From: Chenopodium formosanum
Taxonomy: Eukaryota; Streptophyta; Magnoliopsida; Caryophyllales; Amaranthaceae
Reading direction: 5' to 3'
Assembly: GCA_024500155.1 (NCBI GenBank)
Contig: CM044871.1
Span: forward strand, 77,112,402 to 77,176,401
Length of the DNA: 64,000 nucleotides
Positions 59,460 through 64,000 of the stretch are shown one piece after another. Numbering within the stretch: position 1 is the first letter of the stretch; each line of letters starts with the position of its first letter. A model generated the notes under the pieces. That model was not told the origin of the DNA and ran no database searches. It saw nothing but the letters and a program-made list of their open reading frames with translations. Both the position numbers and the translations under genes were made by a program.

Positions 59460-61346
59460 CAAGCAGTAATGAAGACAAGGCGCACGGCAAGCCCTTGGCG
59501 CAAGATTTCATGATTTCTTCTTTCTATTAGTTTCCTTTTCCCTAATTCAAGTCTAGCATAGATTTCCCTTTCTATAATTTGATAATTCACCATTTCATCA
59601 ATAAATTGAGTATTCTTTACATCTCGATCATTTTCACAAAAAAAAAAAAAAAAAAAAAAAAAAGGAAAAGTAAAAAAGCAATTACCAAACTAAACACAAG
59701 GTACACCATTGACTTGAGGCACCTTTGTAACCCTATCATTCCCTATTAACCATTCAATCACTTATCTATTTCTTCATCAACCACTTTTAGCCTCGTCTAA
59801 CGATTGGCCTTATTGATTCAACCCACATTCACTTAACCCTTGGATGGGAAGGTGTGTAATTTGTTTAACATTCAGAAAGCAAGTTTTTTTTTAAAAAAAT
59901 CAATGTCTAAAGGCAAGTGTTCCAATGTCTTCGATATGAACATGTCTCAAATTGCGTCTCTCATCGAGTGCTTGGTACCGTGCCTGAGAAACATGAATGC
60001 TAAGTGAATGGTGGACTGCATGATCTGAGATTGCCTACATTAACTCAAAAGAATGAAAAAAAATTAAAAGAAAAAAAGAATTCAAATAAGAAAAATATAT
60101 GAAAAATAAAACTTGCAAAGTCCAAATTTTCAAATACACAATTGCAATCTTGGGGGCTTCTCTCGGGTCTTGAGCCTTTTACCCCTTTCTTCCTTACACC
60201 ATCAGCTTAACCATGACAACCCTTGAAAGACCTCTTTGAGGTGTACATACACTTGTGCAAAGTTCGGTTAGAGCTATGTTCGGCCTGATTCCTAACGGAT
60301 ACGTAGGCAACCTTACATTGAGGTGTGGCCACATTCATATGCATGATTGAGTCGAAGAATATCCTATGCTTATTCCTATGACCCTATCCATCTAGATCTA
60401 GACTTGAGGGCTTGAACCCACATCGTTTAGCCTACCTAGCCTAAAGAGTCACCATTTCGACTCTTCTCACATCTCTTTCCATCACCATAGCCTTTTCAGC
60501 CTCATCTTAGTATCACTCTCACACACTTCTTTCACAAATACATATCCATATCATCTTTCCCTTAGGAACCCTTTATCATGAAATCTTGTTTCCCTACCGC
60601 GCATGCTTCATTATCTTTCAACACTACATTTATTAAAAGAAACATTGTATACTTGCTTAGCTTCCTGACCTGAGCAACGTTCATTGTTTCACGCATCGCG
60701 TAATGTGCTGATCAACATTTATGTATCAATAATTTGTAATCATACAAAGCATATCGTGCTTAGATCCTTGACTTAAGCAACATTCATTATGCAATAATCA
60801 CTTCATCTATATACGTGCTTAGCTTCTAGACCTAAGTGACGTTCAAGATCGCTTCTTTACACCACATATGATGCCTAGCTCCATGACCTAAGTTCATTCA
60901 TCTATTGTGTCACATGATGTAATTTCCCTTAGCCTCCTGGCCTAAGAACATGCATCATGCATACATTATTTTCAAGATAAACAATTCAATCCATGCTATT
61001 CATTTTGTCTTGCTTAACGAGGAAGTTCAAAACTTCTTTCCTTTTTCATGTCTTTTATTTTAGGGAAGTTCAAAAAAATTTCAAAATTCTTTAATCGAGG
61101 GAAGTTCAAAAATAAAAATTCAGTTTTCACGTCTTTCTTTTTTGAGATAAAGTCGTTACCCTCCACTCTTCTCATGACATAAATGACGAAAATTTTTTGC
61201 TTTTGCATTTTTGGTTGCTTGTGTCTGCACACACACAACCACAAGTTATATACATGTCATGTCGTGTCAAGTCAAACTTGGTCAAGTCAATCATAGTCTA
61301 TACGAGTCCTTTGGAAAATTTTATTTTGCATGTCTCAATTATAGCC
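59460..61346 (+). mobile_element. Non-coding 3' region of family 2
   Basis: No gene. Poly(A) run at 59638-59663. It shares with family 1 the blocks at about 59925-60045 and 60235-60330. Between 60640 and 60970 is a loose repeat of TGCTTAGCTTCCTGACCTAA-type words. An inverted copy of this region is at 18334-20268. Confidence 0.7.
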
Positions 61347-61655
61347 CACTTCCGGGGACAAACGGAACATCTACAGCCCACGTCCGGGGACAAGCGGACC
61401 ATTTACAGCCCACGTTTGGGAACAAGCGAATCATCTACAGCCCACGTTCGGGGACAAGCGGACCATCTATGGCCCACGTTCGGGGACAAGCGGACTATCT
61501 ACAACCCGCGTTCGGGGACAAACGAACCATTTACAGCCCACGTTCGGCGATTAGTGAACCATTTACAGCCCACGTTTGGGGACAAGCGAACCAACTATAG
61601 CCCACGTTCGGGGACAAGCAAACCAACTACAACCCACATTTGGGGACAATCGAAC
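61347..61655 (+). repeat. Tandem array in family 2, unit about 31-32 bp
   Basis: About ten units of CCCACGTTCGGGGACAAGCG plus ACCATCTACAG-like sequence. Unrelated to the arrays of elements A and B. The same unit appears inverted at 18340-18525. Units are contiguous and there are no unique spacers. Confidence 0.9.
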
Positions 61656-61744
61656 CATCATCATTTTTAGTGATCATCTCCTAAGCGAAGACGATTCACG
61701 GCGCAAGGCTCTCGATACACAAAGACTTGCAATCTCATCATTAG

Positions 61745-62035
61745 ACAAGTTTTTCCTCAAGCATGGAAAATTGTCGATCGTTGCCACCTCTCAAAGCGAA
61801 GAATTCAACGATTATATCATCTGTCGAATTTCCTCAAGCATGGAAAGTATTATCTAGTATCGCCAAATTCATATGTCAACTTTCCTCAAGCATGGAAAGT
61901 ATCATCCGTTAGATTTCTTCAAGCATAGAAAGCTACAAAAGTCATCAGTCGACTTTCCTCAAGCATGGAAAGTATCTCAATGAAACGTCATCCGGTGGAT
62001 TCCTTCAAGCATAGGAAGCTACCAAACTCATTTGT
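61745..62035 (+). repeat. Second short array in family 2
   Basis: About six copies of TTTCCTCAAGCATGGAAAGTAT or close variants, spaced 35-80 bp apart. Confidence 0.75.
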
Positions 62036-62221
62036 CACCGATTCACTGGTGTCAGATAAGCATTTTATCCTGTTACTCTTTTATCTGTAGAACTAACATT
62101 TTTATACAGGTATCGGCATATACAGAGTGATTTAGGATCGCATAACGTCTTAAATTATTCTCCGTCCCTATCGACTACTTTAACTATCGTTTTCGAAACT
62201 GACGTTTCTACAAACTCAGTC

Positions 62222-62231
62222 AAAGTGGGGG
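62222..62231 (+). other. Polypurine tract of family 2
   Basis: AAAGTGGGGG then CTTC, identical to the tract of element B. Confidence 0.8.
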
Positions 62232-63330
62232 CTTCCGTAGACACCTAAAAATGACTCCTCAAAACCAAACCCGATGATGAACAACCTTTCACCGCCATTA
62301 TTGGTCGTATTGAGTATTTAATCTTTGGAGTGCTTAAATCCATGTTTACATTCAATAAATTTCAAAAACCAGCTTAATTCTTAGCCCATTTCCCCACACG
62401 TTAACATGTTTCCTCTTTTCATGTTCACATCACAAAACCAAGAGAAGTTGATTTTGTGGCTCAATAATTTTTATCCAATTATTATTTGGTTGGATAGGCC
62501 TTGAAATAAGATTTCCAACAATATGTCATAAGCCCAATTCCAATTTTAAACGAAAAAGATATGAGCAAAATACTAAACTCGGCCCAAAACCGACACCTTT
62601 CTACTAAAACGCTCATATCTTAAAATCTACAAATGATTTTGACTTGATTTTAATTGAGTTGGAAATTAGACTTGATAATATTTTCAATGATATATTATAT
62701 ATCTTATTCCAAGTTACGGATCAAAATTTATCATAGTTTTAAAAACGCGTAAAAACTGGAATTACCGCGCAGCAGTTAAAATGCCGTGATGCGGCAAATG
62801 CTGACGTGGCACGGGGCATGTTGCTGTGACACGATGCCTTTTTGTGTATTTTCCGCGTTTTTCTTCACACGTTTATGAATTTGGGCTCATTTCAGGAAAA
62901 GTAGTGCACCGTGACACAGCGCCACGTGCCGCGCCACGGCAGCTTCCGCCGTGTCACATTACCCATGCCGCATCACGGGATGTCCCGTGTTTTCTCCGCG
63001 TTAAATCTACATGGGTTTTATCTTTTTAAGGGCGGCTACTTCCCCGCGTCACGGCATATTTTGCCGTGTCGCGGTAGAAACGTGACGTGTCACGGTGCCC
63101 ATTCCGTGACACGAGGCTGTTATGTGTTTCCTTCGTGTAAATCCTTAATGCGCTTTTATCTTCTGTAGGTTAATTCTATCCTGCGTCACTCTAGGTTTCC
63201 CCGGGTCACACTATTTTTCCCCGTGTCATGACATATTTTGCCGTGTCGCGGCATGCTTTGTCGTGTCATGACAGTGTTTTTTAAGGTTTTTATCTGTTTA
63301 GAGTTCCCTGTGTTTCTCCTGCTCATTTTC

Positions 63331-63340
63331 CCTATAAATA
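63331..63340 (+). promoter_or_regulatory. LTR TATA box of family 2
   Basis: CCTATAAATA, about 60 bp downstream of the palindromic cluster. The (CT)n run about 75 bp farther may mark the transcription start region. Confidence 0.65.
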
Positions 63341-63407
63341 CCCCTCCTTTCTACAGTTCGGGGCATGAAATCATTCTTTCTTCCTCTCTTTTACACCAAA
63401 AATCATT

Positions 63408-63412
<5 letters not shown>

Positions 63413-63442
<30 letters not shown>
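63413..63442 (+). repeat. (CT)n microsatellite in the LTR
   Basis: About 15 CT units downstream of the TATA box. Confidence 0.9.
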
Positions 63443-63447
<5 letters not shown>

Positions 63448-64000
63448 TCTAAGCCTTAAACCTATATTTCTAATTACACCATTCTTCCCTTATACGACAC
63501 CCGAGGTTCCGTCCTTATACCAAGGTGTGAAAGGTACAAAGAACTGAGGGTTTGGATCGAATCAATTCTACATTTGTTTAATTTAATTTCCATTTGATTT
63601 ATATTTTTTATTGAAGGTACTAACAATTTATTCATGATGTAGCAATTTAAAGGAACGCGTAGAATGTGAATAATTAATTAATTTAATTACTTATTTTATT
63701 TTAATATTTCTAGTATCATGATTAGGTTATTTTATATTTGATTTGACTAACGTTATTATCATTAAATTGCTTCCAATATTGATGTTTATTTTATTATATT
63801 TATTGATCACCATATTGCATATTTAAAGTGAAAATGTAATTGAAAATCACGCTTAATAAGATAATTTGGACGACTGGTTTAGGTTCCTTTTAAATCTTAT
63901 TATAAATCGAAGTGATCACTTATATTTTAGAATTATAAGTTGCATTAATATTCAACCAATTTAGCCTAATATTAGTTTGGAGCAAATGAAATCTTTGTTT

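Larger units (their letters stand above)
55129..62235 (+). mobile_element. Internal region of the family 2 Tat-type element
   Basis: Same plan as family 1: primer site, leader, gag without pol, long non-coding 3' part with a tandem array, polypurine tract. The leader (55150-56591) has no gene. It has two clusters of palindromic words like CCGTGTCACGG (55375-55450 and 56000-56100), where family 1 has GGCGCC words. A hAT element lies within gag. Confidence 0.82.
62236..64000 (+). mobile_element. 3' LTR of family 2, runs off the window
   Basis: Starts CGTAGACACC; family 1 has TGTAGACACC, so the terminal T seems mutated. It has a cluster of CCGTGTCACGG-type words (62763-63270), a TATA box, a (CT)n run (63413-63442), then the AT-rich part shared with family 1. 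The right end lies beyond the window. Confidence 0.82.

Noticed and set aside
61197..61857. Frames with repeated RGQADHL words, and possible CRISPR-like spacing
   Set aside because: Contiguous tandem repeat without unique spacers, in a plant retrotransposon.

Overview
The window is nuclear DNA from a flowering plant. It is AT-rich and packed with plant-type transposons, and it has two typical plant genes: an intron-containing lipoxygenase and an intronless lectin receptor kinase. The lineage looks eudicot. I cannot name the species from the sequence alone.

Layout. Positions 1-17405 are a broken array of LTR retrotransposons of the Tat/Ogre type, called family 1 here. The order is LTR end - internal A - truncated LTR - internal B - full LTR - internal C (cut short). 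Each internal part carries only a gag frame, no pol, and a long non-coding 3' part with a tandem array. The primer site matches the 3' end of plant tRNA-Arg. Positions 17406-24463 are a mosaic of inverted LTR pieces, two CACTA-type transposons and a decayed LINE.

Positions 24464-34428 (minus strand) hold a nine-exon 13-lipoxygenase gene of the plastid type. Its exons join in frame to 930 residues and all five iron ligands are present. Exon 4 carries two in-frame tandem duplications, and the introns are loaded with small transposons. Positions 34500-41077 are intergenic DNA with MITEs, a hAT element, a small Helitron-like element and a large foldback. Positions 41078-45233 (minus) are a decayed non-LTR retrotransposon. 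It has N-terminal zinc fingers, a reverse transcriptase and a C-terminal CCHC plus RPD...D segment that looks like a restriction-like endonuclease, and (AAT)n flanks it on both sides. Positions 47502-49571 (minus) are an intact L-type lectin receptor kinase.

Positions 52533-64000 are a second, related Tat-type element (family 2). Its 5' LTR is interrupted by a solo LTR of family 1 with a 5-bp target duplication. Its gag frame is interrupted by a 1.75-kb hAT element with an 8-bp target duplication.

The two host genes are independent: one makes oxylipin precursors in the plastid, the other is a plasma-membrane receptor. The least explained signals are (1) the restriction-endonuclease-type non-LTR element in (AAT)n DNA, (2) arrays of palindromic words just upstream of the LTR TATA box and again in the leader of both Tat families, E2F-like in family 1, and (3) a 173-bp patch copied exactly from a LINE relic 5.8 kb away into a retrotransposon leader.
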